NCBI GenBank assembly: GCA_016210825.1
Contig: JACQTM010000359.1
Span: 1-11,618, forward strand
Length of the DNA stretch: 11,618 nucleotides
Direction of reading: 5' to 3'
Source of the DNA: Hyphomicrobiales bacterium
Lineage (GTDB): Bacteria; Pseudomonadota; Alphaproteobacteria; Rhizobiales; Xanthobacteraceae
Shown here: positions 1-6,930 of the stretch, one piece after another
Position numbering within the stretch: the stretch's first letter is position 1
How the letters are laid out: the number at the start of each line of letters is the position of its first letter
Notes under the pieces: generated by a model
Database searches by the model: none
Told to the model about the DNA's origin: nothing
What the model saw: the letters and a program-made list of their open reading frames with translations, nothing else
Position numbers and translations under genes: made by a program

Positions 1-536
1 ACTGGAAACGATTTGACGAAGCGGCGGGAAAACACGCGATAGCCGGACAGGATGTCGCTGAAGGTAACCCGGAAAACCGAGGCGACAAACCAGGACAGCA
101 ACCGGTTGCCGGTGCGGTGCCCCGGCCGGAAGGCTCCCGCGTCTTTGTGCACGCGGGCGGCAACAACCATGTCGAGGTGATCTTCCACAAGTTGCGCGAT
201 CATCGCCATTGCGCTTGGCGCGTCATAAGTTGCATCGCCATCGACCAATAGATAAATGTCGGCATCAACGTCGGCAAACATCCGCCGTACGACATTACCC
301 TTTCCTTGGTGCGACTCTTGCCGCACCACGGCACCGGCCTTGCGGGCGATCTCGATCGTACGATCGGTCGAGTTGTTGTCGTAAACGTAGACAGCCGCCC
401 CAGGCAATGCCGCGCGAAAGTCGGATACAACTTTTGCGATGGCGGCCTCTTCGTTGTAACAGGGCACGAGAACCGCGACACGATGACGCCTGAGGATTTC
501 GGCCCCCGTGTCGGCAATGTCTTCGGCGCTGAGCAT
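1..536 (-). CDS. Family 2 glycosyltransferase, DPM1/DPG-synthase-like (3' end cut by window edge)
   Basis: This is a GT-A fold glycosyltransferase of family 2, probably moving a sugar from a nucleotide or sugar donor to a lipid-phosphate or other envelope acceptor at the inner face of the membrane. The first 178 residues are visible. They show the opening strand VPCYNEE (residues 24-30), the nucleotide-binding DNNSTDRT (53-60), the metal-binding DGD of VDGDATYD (98-105), and SDILSGYR (160-167), which is typical of the dolichol-phosphate-mannose synthase-like branch. The ATG at 536-534 was chosen because an in-frame stop lies a short way upstream and no better start follows. No strong ribosome binding site precedes it. 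It is divergent from the polyprenyl synthase gene. A polyprenyl-phosphate acceptor would fit that neighbour, but this is inference. The C-terminus, including any membrane helices, is outside the window. Family assignment is firm and the substrate is unknown. Confidence 0.9.
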   Translation of the reverse strand, partial: MLSAEDIADTGAEILRRHRVAVLVPCYNEEAAIAKVVSDFRAALPGAAVYVYDNNSTDRTIEIARKAGAVVRQESHQGKGNVVRRMFADVDADIYLLVDGDATYDAPSAMAMIAQLVEDHLDMVVAARVHKDAGAFRPGHRTGNRLLSWFVASVFRVTFSDILSGYRVFSRRFVKSFP

Positions 537-634
537 GGGTCTACGGCTGTCCTGTAAAAGCTTGCATCAAGGCGACGTACTTGCTCACATATCATAGCGT
601 TTCTATTCTTTTCCGTCCCACGGTGGAGTGTCCC
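537..634. promoter_or_regulatory. Divergent promoter region between glycosyltransferase and polyprenyl synthase genes
   Basis: This AT-richer 98-nt gap separates two divergent starts. On the plus strand, TTGCTC at 581-586 and TATTCT at 604-609 are separated by 17 nt. This is a partial match to a sigma-70 promoter (3/6 and 4/6) and would start transcription about 20 nt before the TTG at 635. On the minus strand TATGAT (596-591) is a possible -10 for the glycosyltransferase, without a convincing -35. Both are pattern matches only. Confidence 0.35.
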
Positions 635-637
635 TTG
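625..637 (+). promoter_or_regulatory. Ribosome binding site deciding a TTG start for the polyprenyl synthase
   Basis: GGAG at 625-628 lies 6 nt before TTG at 635-637. No ATG occurs upstream in frame. Starting here gives a protein opening MAVVVPF, which resembles the start of rhizobial homologues as I remember them. The in-frame TTG at 581 has no comparable site. Confidence 0.6.
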
Positions 638-1642
638 GCCGTTGTCGTTCCATTTCAAGGCCGCCCAGCGAGCATCGATCGCCTTATTTCGCTCGTTGCC
701 TCCGACATGGAGCGGGTCAATGTCGCGATCCTGTCGCGCACCGGCTCCGAGGTGACGATGATCCCGGAGGTCGCGAATCACCTGATCAACTCCGGCGGCA
801 AGCGATTGCGGCCAATGCTCACGGTGGCGATGGCGGATCTCGTCGGTTATCAGGGCGACGGCCACATCAAGCTCGCCGCGTCCGTCGAATTCATGCACAC
901 CGCGACACTGTTGCACGACGACGTTGTGGACGAGAGCGAGATGCGGCGTGGAAAGCTCGCCGCCCGTATGCTCTGGGGTAACGAGGCGAGCGTACTGGTC
1001 GGCGATTTTCTGCTTGGCCAGGCATTCAAGATGATGGTCGAGGTCGGCAATTTGCGCGCGCTCGATATCCTTTCGTCGGCCGCTGCCGTGATTGCCGAGG
1101 GCGAGGTGATGCAGCTCGCCGCTGCTAAAAATACCGCGACGACGGAGGACGAATATCTGGCTGTTATCCGCGCCAAGACCGCGGAGCTGTTCGCCGCGGC
1201 TTGCGAGGTCGGTCCGGTTCTTGCTGGCCGGCCAAAGGCCGATCAGACGGCCTGCCGCTCCTTCGGCATGAATCTTGGGATCGCGTTCCAGCTGGTCGAC
1301 GACGCGCTCGATTACGGCGGCAAGGCGGCGAAGCTCGGAAAGAATGTCGGCGATGATTTCCGCGAGGGTAAAATTACCTTGCCGGTGGTGCTGTCGTTCC
1401 GGCGCGGTTCGTCGAGCGAGCGGGCATTCTGGACCCGCGCACTGGAGGGCGGGGAAGTCACCGATACCGACCTCGAGCAGGCAGTTGCCTTGATGAGCAA
1501 GCACCGTGCGCTCGAAGATACCATCGGCCGCGCCCGGCACTACGGCTCCATCGCCCGCGATGCGCTAGCCTTGTTTCCAGCCTCACCGATGAAAGAGGCA
1601 CTGGAGGAAGCGGTCGAGTTCTGCATCGACCGAGCGCATTAG
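635..1642 (+). CDS. ispB: Long-chain all-trans polyprenyl diphosphate synthase (octaprenyl/decaprenyl type)
   Basis: This enzyme elongates farnesyl or geranylgeranyl diphosphate with isopentenyl diphosphate to build the all-trans side chain of ubiquinone. From the TTG at 635 it is 335 residues, normal for the family. Visible motifs are GGKRLRP (54-60), the first aspartate-rich motif DDVVD (95-99) within LLHDDVVDE, the following RRGK (104-107), a conserved KT (181-182), the second aspartate-rich motif DDALD (222-226), and GDDFREGKITLP (239-250). These bind magnesium and the two diphosphates. Small residues (T-A-T) a few positions before the first aspartate motif fit a long product. Chain length cannot be read from sequence, but many rhizobia make Q-10, so the gene may encode a decaprenyl rather than an octaprenyl synthase. 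It is convergent with ispE, another isoprenoid gene, and the two stop codons overlap. Confidence 0.95.
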   Translation: MAVVVPFQGRPASIDRLISLVASDMERVNVAILSRTGSEVTMIPEVANHLINSGGKRLRPMLTVAMADLVGYQGDGHIKLAASVEFMHTATLLHDDVVDESEMRRGKLAARMLWGNEASVLVGDFLLGQAFKMMVEVGNLRALDILSSAAAVIAEGEVMQLAAAKNTATTEDEYLAVIRAKTAELFAAACEVGPVLAGRPKADQTACRSFGMNLGIAFQLVDDALDYGGKAAKLGKNVGDDFREGKITLPVVLSFRRGSSSERAFWTRALEGGEVTDTDLEQAVALMSKHRALEDTIGRARHYGSIARDALALFPASPMKEALEEAVEFCIDRAH

Positions 1643-2520
1643 AATGATCCGAGCACTGTCGCATGCACCCACCAGGCTGGATGTTTCTCCTTGAGCGTAC
1701 GTGCGGCTGAAGCGGTATGAGATTCATCGAAAATACCGAAACAGGTCGCGCCCGACCCTGACATCCGCGCAAGCTCGCAGCCGGGTAGGGTGCGCATATC
1801 CGAAAGCACCTCGGCGACGACAGGGGCGAGCGTGATTGCGGCCGGTTCCAGATCGTTGCCATGTATGGTGAGGAATTTCAGCAATGCTTCGTGATCTTGC
1901 GGAATGTCATCGAGCTCGATTGCCGGCAAACGCTGACGATATCCAGCCGACGCGTCGAACGCGGTGAATACGTCCTTGGTTGCGATCATCGTGCCGGGAT
2001 TGGCAAGAACCGCTGAAAGACGAGGCAACTGAAGGGCGGGCGAAAGTTCGTCGCCCCGGCCGCGCATTAGTCGTGCGCGGGGGTCGACGCAGATCGGAAT
2101 GTCAGCCCCGGTTGCGGCGGCCGCAGCCATCAGCCGCGGATCATTGGTGTCGAGAGCATTTGTCCGCGCGAGCAGGCGTAGCGCCGCCGCCGCATCGGCC
2201 GAACCCCCGCCTAGTCCCGCCGCCACCGGCAGCTGCTTGTCGAGGATGAAGCGTCCTGTACGCAGGCCGCGCACCTCGCGTGCCAAGGCGAGCGCCGCTT
2301 TAAGCACGAGATTGTCGCTTGCTGGCCCGGTGGCGGCGGCCGTCGGTCCGCTTAGCGACAATCCGAGTTCGTCACCGGGAATGAATGTCAGCCGATCATG
2401 CAAGTCCGCGAAGACGACGAGGCTTTCGATATCATGGAAGCCGTCCGCCCGGCGGCCGGCAACTCGCAGAGTCAGATTGACCTTGGCCGGGGCGTCTTCG
2501 AGGAGCGGGGCGCTAACCAA
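1639..2520 (-). CDS. ispE: 4-diphosphocytidyl-2-C-methyl-D-erythritol kinase
   Basis: IspE phosphorylates the 2-hydroxyl of CDP-methylerythritol with ATP, the fourth step of the MEP pathway to isopentenyl diphosphate. It is a cytosolic GHMP kinase. The 293-residue protein has N-terminal APAKVNLTL with catalytic Lys13, GRRADGFHD (22-30), the ATP-binding glycine-rich loop PVAAGLGGGSADAA (98-111), catalytic Asp140 in ATGADIPICV, and the C-terminal GHMP motif MSGSGATCFG (253-262). All key residues are present. The start is taken as TTG at 2520, which gives the usual short N-terminus. No clear Shine-Dalgarno precedes it, and it lies 21 nt after the stop of the TPR gene, so translational coupling is plausible. 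Its TAA stop (1641-1639) overlaps the TAG of the convergent polyprenyl synthase gene. Confidence 0.96.
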   Translation of the reverse strand: MVSAPLLEDAPAKVNLTLRVAGRRADGFHDIESLVVFADLHDRLTFIPGDELGLSLSGPTAAATGPASDNLVLKAALALAREVRGLRTGRFILDKQLPVAAGLGGGSADAAAALRLLARTNALDTNDPRLMAAAAATGADIPICVDPRARLMRGRGDELSPALQLPRLSAVLANPGTMIATKDVFTAFDASAGYRQRLPAIELDDIPQDHEALLKFLTIHGNDLEPAAITLAPVVAEVLSDMRTLPGCELARMSGSGATCFGIFDESHTASAARTLKEKHPAWWVHATVLGSF

Positions 2521-2541
2521 GATTGACGGGGCGGCCGGTCG

Positions 2542-4293
2542 TCAGCCGCCGTTTCCGGACTTCTTCGCCTTTTCGGCGGACGCGGCTGACGAGGTTTCAT
2601 CGGACAGCCCGCTGCGCAGCTTCTCCTCGATCTTGGCGAGTTCTTCGGGCTCGGGCTTGAGATCGCGCGCATGCGTCCATTGGAACCGCGCTTCGAGCGT
2701 GCGGCCAATTTTCCAATAGGTGTCGCCCAGGTGATCGTTGATCGTTGGATCCTCGGGCTTTAGTTCCACGGCGCGTTCGAGTTGCTTGGCAGCATCCTCA
2801 TAATTGCCGATGCGGTAATGCGCCCAACCCAGCGAGTCGACGATATAGCCGTCATCGGGCCGCTGCTCGACGGCGCGGCGGATCATGCGCATGCCCTCAT
2901 CGAGATTGAGGCCCTGGTCCACCCAAGAATAGCCGAGGTAGTTGAGGACATGCGGCTGTTCGGGGAAGAGTTCGAGCGCCTTTTTCAGATCGGCCTCGGC
3001 GGCGCTCCAATTCTTTCCCCGCTCGTTACAAATGCCGCGGAAATAGAAGATCGTCCAGTGACCGCGTTCGGGCGATTTCAGCGTGTCGACGCCCTTGCTG
3101 TACGTGCTCGCGCAAGCCGTGTAATTTTTCCGCCCGCGCTGGATATTGCCCAGCGCAATAATCGCCTCGAGGTCTTGCGTGTTTGCCGCGATCGATTGTT
3201 CGAGCCGGCGGACAGCTTCGTCGGTGCGGTCGAGCGCATCGAGATTGATCGCAAGTTGAATTTCGGAATTTCGGCGCAACGGCGATTCAGCCGGCATGCG
3301 TTCGTAGATCGCGGCGGCAAGCTGCGGCTTTTTCATCGTCTCGTAGAGATCGGCGAGTGAAAGCAGCGCGAGCGGATGATTGGGGACGAGATATAGTGCG
3401 AGCTGCAGATAGACGAGGCCAAGATCCTGACCGCCGCGGCGGCCAAGCGAAGCGCCGAGGCCATAAAGCACCTCGGCGGCGCCCGCCTGCGGCGTATCGA
3501 CCAGCGGCGCGAGCTTCTTGCCCGCGTTGATCGTCGTCATTTCTTCGACGATCAAGGGATGCCGGGGTAACGATTTATCGAAGGTCTGAAAGATCTTGAG
3601 TGCCTCGCCGCTCGCGGCATGCCGGGAAGCCCAGCGGCCATAGGCTTCAACCACGCGTAAAGCCGTCGCATCGCTCTTGTAAGCCGCTTCGAGATGCTTA
3701 CCGGCGTCCTTTGGTTTGTTGGCGAGATCGAGGATCAAGCCGCTGTGCAGTTCCTTGAAGATTGCATACCAGTCGGCGCCGGTGAGGCGGTTGATGGTTT
3801 CGATCGCGTTCTTGGAATCGTTGGAACCGTAGAAACTCCAACCAACCAACAAGGCAGCGGCGAGATCCGTGATAGGGCCACGGACCGACTGGGTGATATT
3901 CTGCCGTGCCACAAGATATTGCTTATGCTTAAGCGCACGCACCCCGACCACAAGCCGTGCGACACGATCATTACGGTCGACCTGCAGGATGCGTTCGGCA
4001 AGACGGACTGCTTCATCGATGTCCCCATCCGCCAGTACGGAGATGAAGGCGCTGTTGAGAATTTCGTTGTTACGCGGGTCTGCGCGTAATGCCGCACGGA
4101 AGTAAGTCGCCGCCGCCGTGGCGTCGCGTTGTGCTCCGGCATGCCGCGCGGCGAGATAGTTGCCGGACGGAGATACCCGTGAAGTCACTTGGCGTGTCGG
4201 TGCCTGCTGCGCGGCGAGCGCCTGCGGCAAGAACGCGGCGAAAGCGACTACGATGATGCCGGTCATGCGCCGGAAAGAGATTGAGACGGTCAC
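2542..4293 (-). CDS. Exported tetratricopeptide-repeat protein
   Basis: This is a 583-residue helical-repeat protein with an N-terminal signal peptide. Residues 1-27 hold two arginines (RR at 8-9), a hydrophobic stretch TGIIVVAFAAFLPQ, and ALA before a likely signal peptidase I site, so it should be periplasmic or exposed at the outer membrane. TPR-like helix pairs run through most of the mature protein. The clearest are the last three, about 446-479, 480-513 and 514-547, each with the NYLGYSW/DSLGWAHY/DHLGDTYW pattern and a closing P(D/E). The C-terminus is charged and low in complexity. GTG at 4293 was chosen because it gives a compact signal peptide and has GGAG 11 nt upstream. TTG at 4326 and ATG at 4266 are alternatives. 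TPR proteins are scaffolds, and this one's partner is unknown. It lies between ETF-QO and ispE, an order I recall in other Rhizobiales. Confidence 0.88.
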   Translation of the reverse strand: MTVSISFRRMTGIIVVAFAAFLPQALAAQQAPTRQVTSRVSPSGNYLAARHAGAQRDATAAATYFRAALRADPRNNEILNSAFISVLADGDIDEAVRLAERILQVDRNDRVARLVVGVRALKHKQYLVARQNITQSVRGPITDLAAALLVGWSFYGSNDSKNAIETINRLTGADWYAIFKELHSGLILDLANKPKDAGKHLEAAYKSDATALRVVEAYGRWASRHAASGEALKIFQTFDKSLPRHPLIVEEMTTINAGKKLAPLVDTPQAGAAEVLYGLGASLGRRGGQDLGLVYLQLALYLVPNHPLALLSLADLYETMKKPQLAAAIYERMPAESPLRRNSEIQLAINLDALDRTDEAVRRLEQSIAANTQDLEAIIALGNIQRGRKNYTACASTYSKGVDTLKSPERGHWTIFYFRGICNERGKNWSAAEADLKKALELFPEQPHVLNYLGYSWVDQGLNLDEGMRMIRRAVEQRPDDGYIVDSLGWAHYRIGNYEDAAKQLERAVELKPEDPTINDHLGDTYWKIGRTLEARFQWTHARDLKPEPEELAKIEEKLRSGLSDETSSAASAEKAKKSGNGG

Positions 4294-4320
4294 AGTTCGA
4301 AAATCTCCATGAAGCAGGTA

Positions 4321-4336
4321 AGGCAATGCATTGCCT
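4321..4336. repeat. Perfect 16-bp palindrome upstream of the TPR gene
   Basis: AGGCAATGCATTGCCT equals its own reverse complement over all 16 bases. It sits 28 nt before the proposed GTG start at 4293. On the minus strand a -35-like TTGACC (4352-4347) lies just upstream of it, so the palindrome would cover the place of a -10 element. It could be an operator for a dimeric regulator. If the TTG at 4326 were the true start, it would partly lie in coding sequence. Confidence 0.5.
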
Positions 4337-4470
4337 GCGGCCTCGGGTCAAGAATGACCTTTTTGCGCCACAGCCGCAAGGACAAGGCGCTCGAACGGTA
4401 GTTGCGAATACGTAGTAACAATGGACGCTGACGGTGCGGATGTGGCGATATCGTGACTGCCGCAACGGCG

Positions 4471-6126
4471 TTACATATTCGGATAATTTGGGCCGCCGCC
4501 GCCTTCCGGAGGGACCCATTCGATGTTGCGGTTGGGATCCTTGATGTCACAAGTCTTGCAGTGAACGCAGTTCTGCGCGTTGATCACATATTTGAGATCG
4601 CTTCCTTCCCCCACCCATTCATATACACCCGCGGGGCAATAACGCGCCGATGGTCCGGCGAATATGCTGTGCTCGGAGGCTTTTTGCAGTTTGACATCGG
4701 CGACGTGCAAATGCGGCGGCTGGTCTTCGTCATGGTTGGTGTTGGACACGAAAACCGAGGATAGTCGATCAAACGTAAGCCGGCCGTCAGGTTTCGGGTA
4801 GATAATCTTGCTGCACTTACTCGCCGGTTTCAGACTTTCCGGATCGCTCTTGCCGTGATCAAGCGTTCCGAACAGGGAAAAGCCGAGCGTATTGGTCCAC
4901 ATGTCGAGGCCGCCGAGCATCACGCCGATGATCGTGCCGAATTTCGACCATAACGGCTTAACGTTGCGGACTTTCCAAAGGTCCTTGCCGACGGCCGAGC
5001 CACGCCACGCGTGCTCGTAATCGATCAGCTCGTCATTCGCTCGCCCCGCCGAAAGCGCGGCCGCGACCTGCTCGGACGCGAGCATGCTGGACAGGATCGC
5101 GTTGTGGGTGCCCTTGATGCGGGGGACGTTGATGAAGCCGGCCGCGCAACCGATCAATGCACCGCCGGGAAAAGTGAGTTTGGGCACGGACTGATAGCCG
5201 CCTTCGGTGATCGCACGTGCGCCATAGGCGATACGCTTTGCACCCTCGAAGGTGCCGCGCACGGCGGGATGCGTCTTGAAGCGTTGGAATTCATCGAATG
5301 GCGACAGATACGGATTTTGATAATTGAGATGCACGACAAAACCGGCTGCCACGAGATGATCGCCATAATGATAAAGGAACGATCCGCCGCCGGTGCGATT
5401 GTCGAGCGGCCAGCCAAAGCTGTGCGCAATGAGGCCCGGCCGGTGCCGGCTCGGATCAACCTGCCAAAGTTCCTTCAAGCCGATACCGAATTTCGGTGGC
5501 TCGCAATTGCGGTCGAGCTTATAGCGTGCGATCAGCGTCTTGGTCAGGCTGCCGCGGGCGCCTTCAGCGAACAGCGTGTATTTGGCGCGCAGCTCCATGC
5601 CGCGGGTAAAGCCGGATTTTGGCTTACCGTCCTTCCCGATTCCCATGTCACCGGTGGCGACACCGGTCACTTCGCCATTCGATCCGTAGAGCATCTCGAC
5701 GGCGGCGAAGCCCGGATAGATCTCGACTCCCATAGTCTCGGCTTTCGATGCGAGCCACTTGCAGACCTGCCCGAGCGAGCCGATGAAGCAGCCGTGATTG
5801 CTCATCAGGGGCGGATTGATGAAATTCGGGATGCGGAATGCCGTGCTTTTCGTCATCCAGTAAAAGCGATCGTCGTTTACCTGTGTCCTTAGCGGCGCAT
5901 CGGGGTCTTTACGCCAATCGGGCAAGAGGCGATCAAGCCCGGCCGGGTCGATGACGGCCCCGGACAATATATGGGCGCCGACCTCGGAACCTTTCTCCAC
6001 GACCACGACGGTGATGTCCGGTGATATCTGCTTGAGGCGGATTGCTGCCGAGAGTCCCGCCGGTCCAGCGCCGACGATGACTACGTCGAATTCCATGGCT
6101 TCGCGAGCGGGCAACTCTTGATTCAT
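4471..6126 (-). CDS. Electron transfer flavoprotein-ubiquinone oxidoreductase (ETF-QO)
   Basis: ETF-QO takes electrons from reduced ETF, which is charged by acyl-CoA and amine or amino-acid dehydrogenases, and passes them through FAD and one [4Fe-4S] cluster to ubiquinone at the inner membrane. The 551-residue protein opens with the FAD-binding Rossmann motif VIVGAGPAGLSAAIRL (16-31, GxGxxG at 19-24). It continues through conserved family segments such as GAHILSGAVIDP and GCAAGFINVPRIKGTHNA. It ends with the ferredoxin-like part holding the cluster cysteines C497 (RYCPAGVYE) and C520, C523, C526 (CVHCKTC). Length and all ligands are normal. ATG at 6126 was chosen over an upstream TTG at 6186 because AAGG lies about 8 nt before it and the family begins near this point. 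No etfA or etfB is in the window. It may lead an operon with the TPR gene and ispE, but 177 nt follow before the TPR gene. Confidence 0.97.
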   Translation of the reverse strand: MNQELPAREAMEFDVVIVGAGPAGLSAAIRLKQISPDITVVVVEKGSEVGAHILSGAVIDPAGLDRLLPDWRKDPDAPLRTQVNDDRFYWMTKSTAFRIPNFINPPLMSNHGCFIGSLGQVCKWLASKAETMGVEIYPGFAAVEMLYGSNGEVTGVATGDMGIGKDGKPKSGFTRGMELRAKYTLFAEGARGSLTKTLIARYKLDRNCEPPKFGIGLKELWQVDPSRHRPGLIAHSFGWPLDNRTGGGSFLYHYGDHLVAAGFVVHLNYQNPYLSPFDEFQRFKTHPAVRGTFEGAKRIAYGARAITEGGYQSVPKLTFPGGALIGCAAGFINVPRIKGTHNAILSSMLASEQVAAALSAGRANDELIDYEHAWRGSAVGKDLWKVRNVKPLWSKFGTIIGVMLGGLDMWTNTLGFSLFGTLDHGKSDPESLKPASKCSKIIYPKPDGRLTFDRLSSVFVSNTNHDEDQPPHLHVADVKLQKASEHSIFAGPSARYCPAGVYEWVGEGSDLKYVINAQNCVHCKTCDIKDPNRNIEWVPPEGGGGPNYPNM

Positions 6127-6315
6127 GCGATTCGCCTTGCAGCGGGCCGATAGTTCAGGTTTTCCACGATTTTCACGCCCTGACAATCACGGCCAGCGGA
6201 TCACGGTCATTTACCATCGTATGTCCGACCTCACCCGATAGTGATGATACCGGGGGTTCCGGAATGTGGCTGCAATGGCCAATGTGCTGCACCTATGAGT
6301 GAATTGGAGACAATC
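6127..6315. other. Divergent spacer between ETF-QO and peroxiredoxin-like genes
   Basis: These 189 nt must hold the promoters of both divergent genes. I saw no sigma-70 pair on either strand that I would defend. A weak inverted repeat (CCCGATA at 6234-6240 against TACCGGG at 6248-6254, with a mismatch) and a TCACGG direct repeat are visible, but both are short enough to be chance. Confidence 0.4.
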
Positions 6316-6879
6316 ATGACCGACATCACACCCCTTGTTCCCCGTCAGCCAGTACCGCGACTCACCGTACCGCTTGCGGGGGGTGGCCGCTTCGATCTTG
6401 CAAGCGAGAAGTCCGAACGCTTTACGCTCATCGTCTTTTATCGCGGCCTGCATTGCCCGATTTGCAAGACGCAGATGCGCGACCTGCAGGCGAAGCTTCC
6501 GGAATTCGCAAAGCGCGGTGTCGGCGTCGTCGCGATTTCCTCCGATGACGCGGAACGGGGCGAGCGCACGAAAAAGGACTGGGAATTGCCGGAGCTGCGC
6601 ATCGGTTACGGCCTCGGCCTCGACGACGCACGGCGCTGGGGGCTCTACATCTCCACGAGCCGCGGCAAGACCTCGCTCGGCATCGATGAGCCGCCGCTAT
6701 TCTCGGAGCCAGGGCTCTTCCTGGTGCGGCCTGACGGCACACTATATTTTGCGAGTGTTCAGACCATGCCGTTCGCCCGGCCGCATTTCGCCGACATCCT
6801 CGGCGCGCTCGACTTCGTGATTGCCAAGGACTACCCAGCGCGCGGCGAAGTGGTGAAGTTGTCCCAAGCCGCCGCCTGA
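6316..6879 (+). CDS. Peroxiredoxin-like thioredoxin-fold protein (AhpC/TSA family, CPIC motif)
   Basis: This 187-residue cytosolic thioredoxin-fold protein of the AhpC/TSA superfamily probably reduces peroxides or acts as a thiol oxidoreductase. The N-terminal strand and helix carry the active site FYRGLHCPICKTQM (41-54), with C47 and C50 forming CxxC. The usual peroxiredoxin threonine is replaced by C47, which marks the peroxiredoxin-like subgroup. VVAISSDD (71-78) and EPGLFLVRPDGTLYF (131-145) match the following conserved strands. C47 and C50 are the only cysteines, so any disulfide would be within this motif or between subunits. The ATG at 6316 is supported by GGAGA at 6306-6310, 6 nt away. 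ATG at 6295 is a weaker alternative. It is followed by a strong hairpin and the uracil-DNA glycosylase gene. Superfamily is sure, but the substrate and whether it is a true peroxidase are not. Confidence 0.88.
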   Translation: MTDITPLVPRQPVPRLTVPLAGGGRFDLASEKSERFTLIVFYRGLHCPICKTQMRDLQAKLPEFAKRGVGVVAISSDDAERGERTKKDWELPELRIGYGLGLDDARRWGLYISTSRGKTSLGIDEPPLFSEPGLFLVRPDGTLYFASVQTMPFARPHFADILGALDFVIAKDYPARGEVVKLSQAAA

Positions 6880-6886
6880 AGCGTTC

Positions 6887-6928
6887 GCGTAATACCGCGG
6901 GAGTGCTAATCTCCTCGCGGTATTGCGC
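6887..6928 (+). other. Strong 17-bp hairpin between the peroxiredoxin-like and uracil-DNA glycosylase genes
   Basis: The left arm at 6887-6903 (core AATACCGCG then GGAG) pairs with the right arm at 6911-6928 (CTCC, one bulged T at 6915, then CGCGGTATT and GCGC). This gives 17 pairs including one G-U, with a 7-nt loop TGCTAAT. It starts 7 nt after the peroxiredoxin stop codon and ends 2 nt before the next ATG. There is no T-run on either strand, so it is not a classic intrinsic terminator. The only Shine-Dalgarno-like GGGAG is buried in the left arm. Confidence 0.75.
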
Positions 6929-6930
6929 CC

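Noticed and set aside
200..1540. 446-codon open frame on the minus strand spanning the polyprenyl synthase gene and its promoter region
   Set aside because: It lies antisense to a gene with all catalytic motifs, its translation resembles no family and is rich in Arg/His/Asp, as expected from GC-biased codons read backwards.
2782..3360. 192-codon open frame on the plus strand inside the TPR gene
   Set aside because: Antisense shadow of the TPR coding sequence with no motif and no supporting ribosome binding site.
4361..4382. Hairpin with a T-run (TTTTTGCG with CGCAAGG) as a terminator after ETF-QO
   Set aside because: The stem is only about five pairs, and the T-run is on the wrong side for minus-strand transcription leaving ETF-QO.
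5011..5892. 293-codon open frame on the plus strand inside the ETF-QO gene
   Set aside because: Antisense to an intact, well-conserved gene. The composition is that of a codon-bias shadow and it has no recognisable motif.
6234..6254. Short inverted repeat in the ETF-QO/peroxiredoxin spacer
   Set aside because: Only four outer pairs plus two inner pairs around a mismatch, with no T-run and no related motif nearby.
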